Shown: one piece after another, positions 19,047 through 28,683 of the stretch
Position numbering within the stretch: position 1 is the stretch's first letter
Layout: every line of letters begins with the position of its first letter
NCBI GenBank assembly: GCA_937934745.1
Contig: CALGZC010000038.1
Location: 1-64,000, forward strand
Direction of reading: 5' to 3'
Source of the DNA: an uncultured Blastocatellia bacterium
GTDB taxonomy: Bacteria; Acidobacteriota; Blastocatellia; Chloracidobacteriales; Chloracidobacteriaceae
DNA length: 64,000 nucleotides
Position numbers and translations under genes: made by a program
The notes under the pieces: model-generated
What the model was told of the DNA's origin: nothing
Databases searched by the model: none
What the model saw: the letters and a program-made list of their open reading frames with translations, nothing else

Positions 19047-21182
19047 ATGGAAAACCAACAGATGCGAAACCAGAAGAGGATGGCCGCCGCCGGTGCCGTT
19101 TTAGTGTGGGTGGGGCTGTGGATGGGGGTTGTGTACGGTGAGAAGACGGCGTTTTGGGAAGCGAGTCGGAAGGAGGACTATCTCGCGGGGCGGTTGGTGG
19201 GTCTCTCTGTGTCTGATAACGGCATTCTGCGGGTTGTTCCGCCGCCCCGACTGGTCGGTGATCCGCAGCAGCCGTTTGCGTTCTGTAGTGTGGCCGTCGG
19301 CCGTGAAATCTATGTGGGGACAGGCCATGATGGAAAGCTCTTCAAAATCGGCGCGGACGGCGTGACGACGCTTGTCGCTGACTTTGAGGAGTTGGATGTC
19401 ACGGCGCTGGCGACGGACGGGAAGGGGACGGTGTTTGCCGCAACGTCGCCCGATGGGAAGATTTACCGGCTGCGTGACGAGGAGGCAAGCTGGCAGGTGG
19501 CGTATGATCCGCCGGAGAAGTACATCTGGGCGATGTGTTGTTTGCCGGACGGGACACTCGTCTATGCGACCGGCGCCAAGGGCGGTGTGTTTGCCTTGTC
19601 GTCCGGCGCGACGGACGTCAGATCTCTGCTGACAACCGACGAGCTCAATGTGACGAGTCTGATGGTTGCGCTGGACGGGGCGATCTGGGCCGGTACGGAT
19701 CCAGGTGGGTTGGTTGTGCGGTTGGCGCCGGATGGGCAGGCGACGGCAGTATTTGATGCGCCGGCGCGGGAAATCCGCCAATTGGTGCAGATGGCCGACG
19801 GCACGGTATTTGCCCTTGGGATTGGGGAGGACAAGGCGGGGGCCTCTGGAGGCGAGGAGGCTGTGGGGAGTTCCGGGGAGGGGGCCGGCGGCGGGGCAGT
19901 TCGGCCGGCAGCGGGTGGGACAACACTGTACCGGCTGGGGGGAGACGGGCGTCAGACGGCGGTATGGACTTCGCCGGACGCAGCGACCGTGCTGATGTGC
20001 CGCCCCGATGGTCTGTTGGTCGGTCTGGGCAGCCAAACGATGGGGGGACAGGGGCGGCTTTTTTTGGTAGCCGAGGACGGACGGGCTGTTTTGCTGGGTG
20101 CTGTTGAAGAGGAACGGATTGTGGCGGTCAACATCGTCGGCGACACGCTGTATGTCCTGACCAGTGGTTTGGCAAAGCTTTACCGGTTGCGTGAGACGGC
20201 ACAGGATGAGGGCGTGTTTACGTCGGCCGTACAGGATGCAAAGGCCGTAGTTGAGGCCTGGGGGCGGATTGTGGTGGAGGGGACGGGGGAAATTTTTGTG
20301 CAGACGCGGACGGGGAACACACAGACGCCGGGACCCCTATGGAGTGCGTGGTCGGCGGAGATGCCGGTGCCAGGGGGAGGCATTACCAGTCCGAAAGCGC
20401 GGTTTCTGCAATGGCGGTTGCGCCTGAAGAAAGGTGCCGAAGTGCGGTCGGTACGCGCTGCATACCTGCCGCGGAATCTCCCGCCGACGATTACGTCACT
20501 GACGGTGTTGCCGGTTGGGGTGGCGTTACAGGAGGCGGTCGTACCGCCGCCTGATCCAAATGTGATGACGGCAGGATTAGACCCCACCCAGTTCGGTATC
20601 CTGGTCAACCAACCACCCCGCAAGGTGTTTCAGCGCGGGGCGCGCACGTTGCAGTGGCAAGCCGAGGACAAAAACGGGGATACCCTGACCTATCGCCTGT
20701 CGTATCGGTTGCGCGGTGAGACCCGGTGGAAGCCTCTGGCCGGGAAGCTCGACCAGCCGTTTTTTGTGATTGCGCCGGAGATGTTGCCCGATGGGACGTA
20801 TGAGTTTCAGCTTGAGGTCAGCGACGCCGCTTCCAACCCCCCGGCGTTTGCACTGACCGCGGTCGAGACGTTAGGGCCGGTCGTGATCACCAACACAGTA
20901 CCTAAGATAACCTTTTTTCCTTCTATCATTTCTGCTAAAGAAGTGAAGCTGCAAGTTAAGGTAACGGTGACGACTGAGCCGCCAAAATTGGTCGAGGTGG
21001 CGGTGAATGGCAACGACTGGGCGCCGATCTATCCTGATGATTTGGTTTTAGATTCTCCGCAGGAAACTTTTACTCTGACATACCAAAACCTGGTGCCGGG
21101 CGAATATCTGGTGGCGGTACGGGTTTTGGATGCGGCGCTCCACACGACGAGTGAGAAGTTTGTGTTTGTCATTCGGCCCTAA
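19047..21182 (+). CDS. Secreted beta-propeller-like protein
   Basis: Signal-like N-terminus, repeated VYATGAKGGVF-type blades; C-terminal Ig/Fn3-like segments. Confidence 0.65.
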   Translation: MENQQMRNQKRMAAAGAVLVWVGLWMGVVYGEKTAFWEASRKEDYLAGRLVGLSVSDNGILRVVPPPRLVGDPQQPFAFCSVAVGREIYVGTGHDGKLFKIGADGVTTLVADFEELDVTALATDGKGTVFAATSPDGKIYRLRDEEASWQVAYDPPEKYIWAMCCLPDGTLVYATGAKGGVFALSSGATDVRSLLTTDELNVTSLMVALDGAIWAGTDPGGLVVRLAPDGQATAVFDAPAREIRQLVQMADGTVFALGIGEDKAGASGGEEAVGSSGEGAGGGAVRPAAGGTTLYRLGGDGRQTAVWTSPDAATVLMCRPDGLLVGLGSQTMGGQGRLFLVAEDGRAVLLGAVEEERIVAVNIVGDTLYVLTSGLAKLYRLRETAQDEGVFTSAVQDAKAVVEAWGRIVVEGTGEIFVQTRTGNTQTPGPLWSAWSAEMPVPGGGITSPKARFLQWRLRLKKGAEVRSVRAAYLPRNLPPTITSLTVLPVGVALQEAVVPPPDPNVMTAGLDPTQFGILVNQPPRKVFQRGARTLQWQAEDKNGDTLTYRLSYRLRGETRWKPLAGKLDQPFFVIAPEMLPDGTYEFQLEVSDAASNPPAFALTAVETLGPVVITNTVPKITFFPSIISAKEVKLQVKVTVTTEPPKLVEVAVNGNDWAPIYPDDLVLDSPQETFTLTYQNLVPGEYLVAVRVLDAALHTTSEKFVFVIRP

Positions 21183-21359
21183 CTGCCGTACCGGCAGGGT
21201 GGTCGGAGTCCCTGAAGAGCAGCCGGTTGAGAACAACGGCTCGGCGGCGAGGTTGCGGGGCTGTTTTGTTGCGAGGGCTGTTTTGTTTTTTGGTCGGGTG
21301 CGATACAGTGCTCGGTGTGGTCACTAACCCTACACCTAACCCTCTGTGCCGATTTGTCC

Positions 21360-23018
21360 ATGCATTCTTCCACGGCTCTTCCGCGTCTTACGGCATCTGC
21401 TCTACAGGAAGCTTATCCACGGACGGCCGCCGCCTTCGCTACGATGCCCGACGGTGAACTGTGGTTTGAGCGGCTGGTTGAGCTTGATGTCAACCGGCAC
21501 CGACTGTTGTCACCGCCGGCACGACTCCTGCGCTACGGCCCCTCGGCAGAAACCGCACCGGCGGTTGCCGAGACCTTTGATGTCATGATTGCCGGCGGTT
21601 GTTTTGGGTTGATCGTGGGTGCCACGCTGGCGGCGCGCTATGGCTGGCGGGTATTGGTTTTTGACCGGCATCAGGTGGGGAAGACGCACCGGGACTGGAA
21701 CATTTCACGGGGCGAGATTCAACGGCTGATCGAAGCCGGTTTGTTGACCCGGGCCGAGGTGGAAGCGGTTGTTGTGGCCGAGTACGACGGGGGCTTCGTC
21801 AAGTTTCACGGCGCGGACTGTCTGATTGATGCCGACCGGCTGTGGTTTGACGATGTCTTGACGTTGGCCGTGTCTTCAGATCGGCTCTTGGCGCTGTGTC
21901 GGCAGAAGTTGCTGCAAGACGGTCGCAGTCGGTGTTATGACCGAACAACGCTTCAGGCAGTAGAGGTTGGGGAGCAGAGTGTCACGGTGGAGGTGGTCTG
22001 CCCGGAGCAGGGGCGCCTGCGTTTTCAGGGGCAGCTGTTCATTGATGCGATGGGCACGCTCTCACCGATTGCCCGCCAACTCAATCCACGCGAGACGGTG
22101 ACGTACCTGTGTCCGACGGTGGGGACGATTGCGACCGGTTTTGTCACGGGCACAGCGGCCGACGAAGTGGATGCGCGGGTAGGGGAGATTCTTGTGACCA
22201 CCGAGCATGCCCAGGCTGGGCGGCAGTTGTTCTGGGAGGGTTTTGCCGGGCGGGACGGGGAGTTTACCACCTATTTGTTCCACTATGCGCCGGTTGGGGC
22301 AGCCGAGCGGCTGTCGCTGCTCGCGTTGTTTGAGACCTACTTTGAGACTTTGCCGCGCTACAAGCGTCCTGGGGCGACCTTTGCGTTTCGGCGGCCGGTG
22401 TTTGGCTACATTCCTGGGTTGCACCAGGTTGGTTTTGGGCCGCAGAAGCGGACGGCGACGCACCGGGTGTTGCTGTTGGGGGATGCGGCATCGTTGAATT
22501 CGCCGTTGACGTTCTGTGGATTTGGGTCGCTGGTGCGCAACTTGCGTCGGATAACGCATCTGATTGACCTGGCCCTCAAGGGCCGGCATCTCGATGAAAC
22601 CTCGCTGCGACTGATCAACGCCTACGAGCCGGGTGTGGCCATCATGGCGGCATTTACACGCTACATGGTCGTGGACGCGGGGGAGCCGCCACAGGCCGTC
22701 AACGAGCTGCTGAACATTGTCATGGAGGCGTTGCACCGGTTGCCACCGTCGGTGCGGCGGGGACTCTTTCAGGACTGCATGGAATGGGGTGACTTTGTGA
22801 AGCTGATGCTTGAGATGCAAAAGCTGCATCCGAACATCTGGGAGGCGGTGCCGCGCAAGCTGGGGGCAGTGTACACCTCAGCGTGGCTGCTCAACTTTGT
22901 TGAGTTTTCGTTCTTCGCGATGCAGAAGCAACTGAGTACGTGGACAGGGCGGCTTGGGCAGGGTGTCCGGGAGGACTTTTACAACTACGCCAACTACTAC
23001 CGGTATGCCATGGTCTGA
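21360..23018 (+). CDS. cruA: CruA/CruP-type lycopene cyclase family flavoprotein
   Basis: FAD-binding FDVMIAGGCFGLIVGATLA, DWNISRGE, FIDAMGTLSPIARQ, LLLGDAASLNSPLTFCGFGSLVRNL pattern of CruA/CruP; CruA versus CruP not resolved. Confidence 0.75.
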   Translation: MHSSTALPRLTASALQEAYPRTAAAFATMPDGELWFERLVELDVNRHRLLSPPARLLRYGPSAETAPAVAETFDVMIAGGCFGLIVGATLAARYGWRVLVFDRHQVGKTHRDWNISRGEIQRLIEAGLLTRAEVEAVVVAEYDGGFVKFHGADCLIDADRLWFDDVLTLAVSSDRLLALCRQKLLQDGRSRCYDRTTLQAVEVGEQSVTVEVVCPEQGRLRFQGQLFIDAMGTLSPIARQLNPRETVTYLCPTVGTIATGFVTGTAADEVDARVGEILVTTEHAQAGRQLFWEGFAGRDGEFTTYLFHYAPVGAAERLSLLALFETYFETLPRYKRPGATFAFRRPVFGYIPGLHQVGFGPQKRTATHRVLLLGDAASLNSPLTFCGFGSLVRNLRRITHLIDLALKGRHLDETSLRLINAYEPGVAIMAAFTRYMVVDAGEPPQAVNELLNIVMEALHRLPPSVRRGLFQDCMEWGDFVKLMLEMQKLHPNIWEAVPRKLGAVYTSAWLLNFVEFSFFAMQKQLSTWTGRLGQGVREDFYNYANYYRYAMV

Positions 23019-24630
23019 GCCGTGGGCACGTGGCCGGCAGGTCCGTCGGTGGCGTGGCGGATGGTGGGGGGGCGGATGGTTGTTGGTCAGTGTGTTCGTC
23101 GTGTTGCTGCCGGGCGGTTGTCGGCAGCCGGCGACAACCGATCCTGACACACTGGTGATGGCGGTGGAGAAGCCGCCCAAAACCCTCGATCCGCGTGTCG
23201 GCAACGACGCCGTTTCGGCGCGGCTACATCAGATCATCTTTGATACCCTGGTCAACAAAAACGAACGGCTCGACATTGTGCCGGATTTGGCCGCCGAGTT
23301 TACGGTCTCTCCCGATGCGCGGCTGTTCACGTTTCGGCTGCGGCCCGACGTGCGGTTTCACGACGGTCGTCCGTTGACGGCCGGCGATGTCAAATACACC
23401 TTTGAGACGCTGTGCGCACCGGACTTCAACTCGCCGAAGAAGGGGGACTTTGCGCTGGTCGAGCGCATCGAGACACCGGATGAACGAACGGTCATTTTCC
23501 GGTGTCGGGCGCCGAACTTGCCGATGCTGGGGAGTCTGGTGGCCGTGGGCATCCTACCGCAGGGGACCACGCCGGAGGAGGCGGCCCAGAAGCCGGTGGG
23601 AACGGGGCCGTTTCGGGTGCTGTCCTACCGGGAAAACAACGATATTGTGCTCGGGGCGAATGCCGCCTATTTCAAGGGCGCGCCTCGGTTGAAACAACTC
23701 CGGATTCGCTTCATTCCCGATGCGACAACGCGCGAGCTTGAGCTCCGCAAGGGTACTGTCCAGTTGGCGGTCAACGCCGATCTGGCTTACAGCACGAGCC
23801 AGGCATTGGGGAAAACCCCGGGGTTGAAGTTGGTGCAGGCGAAGGGGACGAACATCGCCTACCTGGGGTTAAACTGTGAGGACGCGCGTTTGGCGGATCG
23901 GCGTGTTCGCCAGGCGCTGGCGCTGGCCATTGACCGGGAAATGATGATTCGGACGGTCTTGCGCGGTATGGCGCGTCCGGCGGCCGGGCCGTTGCCGCCG
24001 GAGCAGTGGGCCTACCCTGACGACTTACCCCCGCCACGTTACGATCCGGACGAAGCGCGCCGGCTGTTGGCGGAAGCCGGCTACGGGCCTGAGCAACCCT
24101 TGCGATTGGAGCTAAAAACTTCGTCGGCAGAGTTGCCGCGTCAGATTGCCGCCGTTTTGCAGGAGCAACTCAAGCAAGTGGGGATTAAGCTTTCACTGCG
24201 CTCCTATGAGTTTCAGACCTTTTTACAGGACACCATCGCCGGCAATTTTCAGATGTTTTACCTCATCAACGTCGGTGGGAATCAGAGCGTTGATTTTCTG
24301 AGCTACTTTTATGAGTCATCGCGGATTCCGACCAGGGAGAAAGGCTACAGCGAGGGGGCAAACCGTGGGCGCTACCGGTCGCCCCAGGTTGATGCCTGGT
24401 TGCGTGCGGCCGCCGCAACGACGGACAAGGCTGAGCAGCGCCGGCTGTATGGTTTGGTGCAGAAGCAGGTTGTCGCCGATGCGGCGCAAGTGTTTCTCTG
24501 GCATCCGCACAACGTTGCCATCGCGCAGGAGCGGGTGCAGGGCATTGAGCTCGAGTTGTCGGGCAGCTACGCCTTTTTGCGGAAGGTCTGGATTGCCGCG
24601 GTCCCGCCCCGGGAAACGGCAAGCTTTTAG
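23005..24630 (+). CDS. ABC transporter solute-binding protein family 5 (peptide/nickel type), lipoprotein
   Basis: Lipobox-like LLPGGCRQ, PKTLDPRVGND, VRFHDGRPLTAGDVKYTFE motifs; start overlaps cruA stop. Confidence 0.9.
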   Translation: MPWSEPWARGRQVRRWRGGWWGGGWLLVSVFVVLLPGGCRQPATTDPDTLVMAVEKPPKTLDPRVGNDAVSARLHQIIFDTLVNKNERLDIVPDLAAEFTVSPDARLFTFRLRPDVRFHDGRPLTAGDVKYTFETLCAPDFNSPKKGDFALVERIETPDERTVIFRCRAPNLPMLGSLVAVGILPQGTTPEEAAQKPVGTGPFRVLSYRENNDIVLGANAAYFKGAPRLKQLRIRFIPDATTRELELRKGTVQLAVNADLAYSTSQALGKTPGLKLVQAKGTNIAYLGLNCEDARLADRRVRQALALAIDREMMIRTVLRGMARPAAGPLPPEQWAYPDDLPPPRYDPDEARRLLAEAGYGPEQPLRLELKTSSAELPRQIAAVLQEQLKQVGIKLSLRSYEFQTFLQDTIAGNFQMFYLINVGGNQSVDFLSYFYESSRIPTREKGYSEGANRGRYRSPQVDAWLRAAAATTDKAEQRRLYGLVQKQVVADAAQVFLWHPHNVAIAQERVQGIELELSGSYAFLRKVWIAAVPPRETASF

Positions 24631-24678
24631 TAACATTAGTCTGATAAAAGGCCAAGATGGCCATTCGGAGGGGCTTAC

Positions 24679-25236
24679 TTGGGGACACTGAAGCGCGTGT
24701 GTGTGTATTGTGGGTCGCAGACCGGGCAGGTGGCGGCGTACCGAGAAGTTGCCCAGGCGTGTGGGCGGAGGTTGGCGCGGCAGGGCATCGAGGTGGTGTA
24801 CGGCGGCGGGCAGGTCGGACTGATGGGGGTTGTTGCCAGGGCAGCGCTGGCAGAAGGTGGGCGGGTCATTGGGGTGATCCCGGAACGCCTGCTTGCGCGT
24901 GAGGTTGCCTGCCGTGAGGTGACGGAACTGTATGTCGTGCGGACGATGCATGAGCGCAAGGCACAGATGATGGCGTTGGCGGATGCGTTTGTAGCATTGC
25001 CGGGCGGCATTGGGACGCTGGATGAATTGTTTGAGATTTGGACGTGGCGGCAGCTGGGCTACCACGCGAAGCCGGTCGGGCTGTTGAACGTTGCCGGCTA
25101 CTACGATGGTTTACTGTCGTTTCTCGACCGGGCCGTTGCAGAGGGTTTTTTGACGCCGGACTGCCGGGCGCTACTCATGGTAGAGACGGATTTCGAGGCT
25201 CTGTTGGCACAGATGATGGCCAGCGCCTGTCGGTAG
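24679..25236 (+). CDS. LOG family protein (TTG start)
   Basis: KRVCVYCGSQ, VYGGGQVGLMGVVA, ALPGGIGTLDELFE motifs. Confidence 0.92.
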   Translation: MGTLKRVCVYCGSQTGQVAAYREVAQACGRRLARQGIEVVYGGGQVGLMGVVARAALAEGGRVIGVIPERLLAREVACREVTELYVVRTMHERKAQMMALADAFVALPGGIGTLDELFEIWTWRQLGYHAKPVGLLNVAGYYDGLLSFLDRAVAEGFLTPDCRALLMVETDFEALLAQMMASACR

Positions 25237-25874
25237 TCATCCGGTGTATTGAGGTTGACCAGCAACTGGTCAGCGTAGGGGAGGTCGGCGTACCTTGGAA
25301 AGGTGAGTTGTGCTGCGCCGACACGTGTCAGGAAGTCTTGGACACGCCGTTGTCCGCGGTTGAGAAGGTCTGTCAGGGTTGGTTGGATTGCCGGTCCATA
25401 GGCGGCGCAGACGCCGGTGATGTTTCCGGTCGGGGAACAGGGTACAACCGCCGGGGCAGCCAGGTCAGCCGTGACAAGCCGTGCGAGGAAAGCCGGCGTG
25501 AGAAACGGCAGGTCACAGGGGATAACCAGCCAGCGCGCCGCGCCGAGATGGAGCGCGTGGCGGGCGGCGCGTTCGATACCGGCGAGGGGTCCGGCGGCGG
25601 GCCGGTCATCGAGGAGGATTGCGTCCAGGAGTCCATAGTCTGATAATGCTTTTTCAAAGCGTGGCGACAAGGCCTCGTGAGTGCAGATAACCCACTGCCG
25701 CGGAAACGCCGCCGCCAGACGTTCTGCCAAAACTACTAATAACGGCCGCTCTGGAAAGGGAAGCAGTGGCTTCGGGAAACCCATGCGACGACTATAGCCA
25801 CCTGCCAAAATGTACAGAGGGACGTACAGAGGCGGGTGATGGTCGTTCCGGTGTACGGTCACCATTTCGTCCAC
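25101..25874 (-). CDS. mobA: Molybdenum cofactor guanylyltransferase (MobA-like)
   Basis: YILAGGYSRRMGFPKPLL, DDRPAAGPLAGIE, VIPCDLPFL, NLNTPDDY motifs. Confidence 0.88.
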   Translation of the reverse strand: MDEMVTVHRNDHHPPLYVPLYILAGGYSRRMGFPKPLLPFPERPLLVVLAERLAAAFPRQWVICTHEALSPRFEKALSDYGLLDAILLDDRPAAGPLAGIERAARHALHLGAARWLVIPCDLPFLTPAFLARLVTADLAAPAVVPCSPTGNITGVCAAYGPAIQPTLTDLLNRGQRRVQDFLTRVGAAQLTFPRYADLPYADQLLVNLNTPDDYRQALAIICANRASKSVSTMSSARQSGVKKPSATARSRNDSKPS

Positions 25875-26000
25875 TCCAGAGCGTCTGCCTCACGTCTCGC
25901 CGGCCGACGGTTTCCCGGGGCAAGCTCAGGCTGATACGGTCAGACCCTCCCCTGGCCTTCCCCTGGGGGTCACGCTCGATACCTGCCCTCACCTAAGGTG

Positions 26001-26279
26001 TTAGGGAATATGGTGGGGCGTGAGCGTGAAGGTCTCAACCATGTAGTCGTGTAAATAGTTAAAGACCAGGTTCTGAAACCGCCAGCCATAGCGTGGGTCC
26101 TGCATGTCACGGTGCGGAACGACAAAACTATAGGGTTCTAAGATACCCTCTACCTTGAGCGAGATGATGACCCGAACGCCCTGGGGGTCTGCCTCGGCCT
26201 GGAAGTTGAACAGCGGGTGTTCATACCGCTGCAATTCGGCTTGGATTTTTTCAAGTGTCGAGAGATCAGGTGCAGGCAT
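26001..26279 (-). CDS. Hypothetical protein, 92 aa
   Basis: Plausible composition and position upstream of mobA. Confidence 0.5.
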   Translation of the reverse strand: MPAPDLSTLEKIQAELQRYEHPLFNFQAEADPQGVRVIISLKVEGILEPYSFVVPHRDMQDPRYGWRFQNLVFNYLHDYMVETFTLTPHHIP

Positions 26280-26336
26280 GGTGGGCCTTCCTGGTTAGTG
26301 GGAAAGAGAGCGCCGACAGCAGCGACGATGGAGCAC

Positions 26337-27083
26337 CTAGATGGCCAAGCCGCCATCAGCTTGAATGACCTGTCCGGTAATGTAGCGTGCGTCGTCCGAC
26401 AAGAGAAAAACGGCAATGCGCGCCACCTCCGCCGCGGTACCGAAGCGGCCCAGCGGAATTTGATCGAGCAACTTGGCGCGGTATTCGGGGGAGAGTGCCT
26501 GCGTCATCTCGGTTTCAATCAACCCCAGGGCCAGCGCGTTGACGGTAATACCCCGTCCGGCGACTTCCTTGGCCAGCGCCTTTGTGAAGCCGATCATGCC
26601 GGCCTTGGACGCCGCATAGTTGGTCTGTCCGGCCATGCCGACGAGGCCACTGATCGAGCTAATGTTGAGGATCGTGCCCCCTTGCTTTTGCCTGAGGAGT
26701 AGGGCGACGACGGCCTTGGACATGTTGAACACGCTCTTGAGGTTTGCATTCAGCACGGCGTCCCAGTCTTCCTCTTTCATCGTCACCAACAGTTTGTCGC
26801 GGGTGATCCCGGCGTTATTGACCAGGCCGTGCAGCGCGCCGAAGTGTTCCCGGACCTGTTTGACAACGGTTTGCGCCGCTTCAAAGTCGGCGGCATCTGC
26901 TTGATAACCTTGGACCTCCACCTGGTATGCCCGTGCTGCTTCCACAACGGCTTGCGCGGCCGCAGCTTGACTGCGGTAGGTGAAAGCCACGTTGGCGCCG
27001 TACGCAGCAAGGGCAAGGACAATGGCGCGGCCAATGCCGCGTGAGCCGCCCGTGACAAGGATAGTTTGACCGTGAACGTTCAT
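26337..27083 (-). CDS. fabG: 3-oxoacyl-ACP reductase FabG-like SDR
   Basis: TGGSRGIGRAI, NNAGITRD, YAASKAGMIGFTKALAKE; start ATG at 27083, ATGA overlap with upstream gene. Confidence 0.92.
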   Translation of the reverse strand: MNVHGQTILVTGGSRGIGRAIVLALAAYGANVAFTYRSQAAAAQAVVEAARAYQVEVQGYQADAADFEAAQTVVKQVREHFGALHGLVNNAGITRDKLLVTMKEEDWDAVLNANLKSVFNMSKAVVALLLRQKQGGTILNISSISGLVGMAGQTNYAASKAGMIGFTKALAKEVAGRGITVNALALGLIETEMTQALSPEYRAKLLDQIPLGRFGTAAEVARIAVFLLSDDARYITGQVIQADGGLAI

Positions 27084-27925
27084 GGCGTTGTCGGTGGGGA
27101 GGCTTCGAGCCACTCCCAAAAGAAGATGATGGCGACGGCCTGAATGCCGTTGAAGGCGTAGTGCAGCACCAGGGACGGTATTACTGAACCGGTGACTGCG
27201 CGCAGCCAGGTCAGGGTGAGGCTGAGCAAACCGAGCATGGTGAGTCCGGCCCAGCCGCCCCAATACTGGGGGATGTGAGCGGCCAAAAACAAGGCCGAGA
27301 CCAGGAAGATCGCCGGGCCGGTGCTGAGCCGACGAGATAGGGCGCCAAATAACACACCGCGGTAGACGATTTCTTCGACCAGTGGGGCCGATACAGCCGC
27401 CACCGAGGCGACGGCAAGTCGGATGGATGGTCCGAGCGCCAACACGCGGTCGAGGTCGGTTTTGGCATTGGGGACGTAGCGCTCCAGCCAGGTGCCAAGT
27501 GTCAGGAAGACCGGCGCAGACAGTAGGGCCGCCCCAAGGATGGCTCCCTCGCGCGACCACAGGGTTTGGCACCAGTCAAGCCCAAGCGCTCTGCGGAAGC
27601 CCTGGGGGATCGTCATCTGGATCACTTTCCAGCACCAGAGGAGCGTGAGGGCGTGGGCCACGAATGTGGAGAGGACGAGGGCCAGTGTCAGCGAATGCGA
27701 GCCGAGCAGGTCTGCTTCCGTCGGGAGGACTGCCCGGCGGGCATAGAACCAAGCCGTCCAACCCAGTTGGGCACCAATGGAAGCCAGAAGCAGCGAGCCG
27801 ACACTCACCAGCCAGGTGATGAGCGCAGCCCAGAGCGTCCATTCAACCGGCTGGGACGGCGCTGGTTTGGTGAGGTTGGATGGATGTTCGACTGGATCAA
27901 CGGTGATCTTCATGCGTGGGGTCAC
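27080..27925 (-). CDS. CPBP family intramembrane metalloprotease
   Basis: APLVEEIVYRGVLFGAL motif and multiple TMs. Confidence 0.85.
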   Translation of the reverse strand: MTPRMKITVDPVEHPSNLTKPAPSQPVEWTLWAALITWLVSVGSLLLASIGAQLGWTAWFYARRAVLPTEADLLGSHSLTLALVLSTFVAHALTLLWCWKVIQMTIPQGFRRALGLDWCQTLWSREGAILGAALLSAPVFLTLGTWLERYVPNAKTDLDRVLALGPSIRLAVASVAAVSAPLVEEIVYRGVLFGALSRRLSTGPAIFLVSALFLAAHIPQYWGGWAGLTMLGLLSLTLTWLRAVTGSVIPSLVLHYAFNGIQAVAIIFFWEWLEASPPTTP

Positions 27926-28683
27926 CGTTTACCGGTTAGCGCAACGGGTGACATCGCTGGCGGTTGCGCCATCCGTATCGCTTCAGCTTCCAGTTGCCGA
28001 TTCATCACCGTTGCAACCTCAGCCATCAATGATTCGAGTGTTCCGGTCGGTGGTATGGGTGGGTGAACGGTGAGCGAGACCGGGCCGGGAGACAACTGCC
28101 ATGTTCGCGCCGGTAAGAAGGCCGCCGTACCATAAATTGTGACCGGTACGATTGGGACGCCAGCTGCCTGGGCCAGGCGGAAGCCACCCGCCTTGAAAGC
28201 CTTGACGCGCGCCGGTTGGGCATTGCGTGTGCCTTCGGGGAAGAGCACTACCGGAATGCGTGCTGCCAGGGTTTGACGCGCCATCCGCAGCATCGCCGGC
28301 GTCGCCTGGCGCTTGGCCCGATCAACGGGGATGTGGCCGGCCCGCCGTAAGAACCAGCCCAGAAAGGGGAGGCGAAAGAGTTCTTTTTTGGCCAGAATCC
28401 GAAATTGAAAGGGCAAGCAGATAAACAACACGGGAATATCCAGCAGGCTCTGGTGGTTTGCCATAACGACTGCCGGCGTATCGTGTGGTATGTGCTCAAG
28501 CCCGGTAGCGATGGGGCGCAGGCCGACCGTCGCGGAAATCATACGGCACCAGCTACGGGCAATGCTGTGTTGCCACGCACCGGTGCGGTCGAAGAAAGAG
28601 ACCAGGAGAGCAAGGCTGGCCATGATGACGGTGTAACAAACAATTGCCGTGAGCGCCACAAGAGCGTGCAATTTACGGAGCAT
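27922..28683 (-). CDS. plsC: 1-acyl-sn-glycerol-3-phosphate acyltransferase
   Basis: NHQSLLDIPVL and FPEGTRN motifs; start MLRKLHALVAL at 28683. Confidence 0.9.
   Translation of the reverse strand: MLRKLHALVALTAIVCYTVIMASLALLVSFFDRTGAWQHSIARSWCRMISATVGLRPIATGLEHIPHDTPAVVMANHQSLLDIPVLFICLPFQFRILAKKELFRLPFLGWFLRRAGHIPVDRAKRQATPAMLRMARQTLAARIPVVLFPEGTRNAQPARVKAFKAGGFRLAQAAGVPIVPVTIYGTAAFLPARTWQLSPGPVSLTVHPPIPPTGTLESLMAEVATVMNRQLEAEAIRMAQPPAMSPVALTGKR

Noticed and set aside
22062-22829. 255-aa minus-strand ORF inside cruA
   Set aside because: Arg/Gln/His-rich, no motif, fully covered by the CruA-type CDS.
27084-27572. N-terminal extension of the fabG ORF (411 aa)
   Set aside because: Extension is antisense-frame reading of the CPBP gene; FabG starts at MNVHGQTILVTGG (27083).
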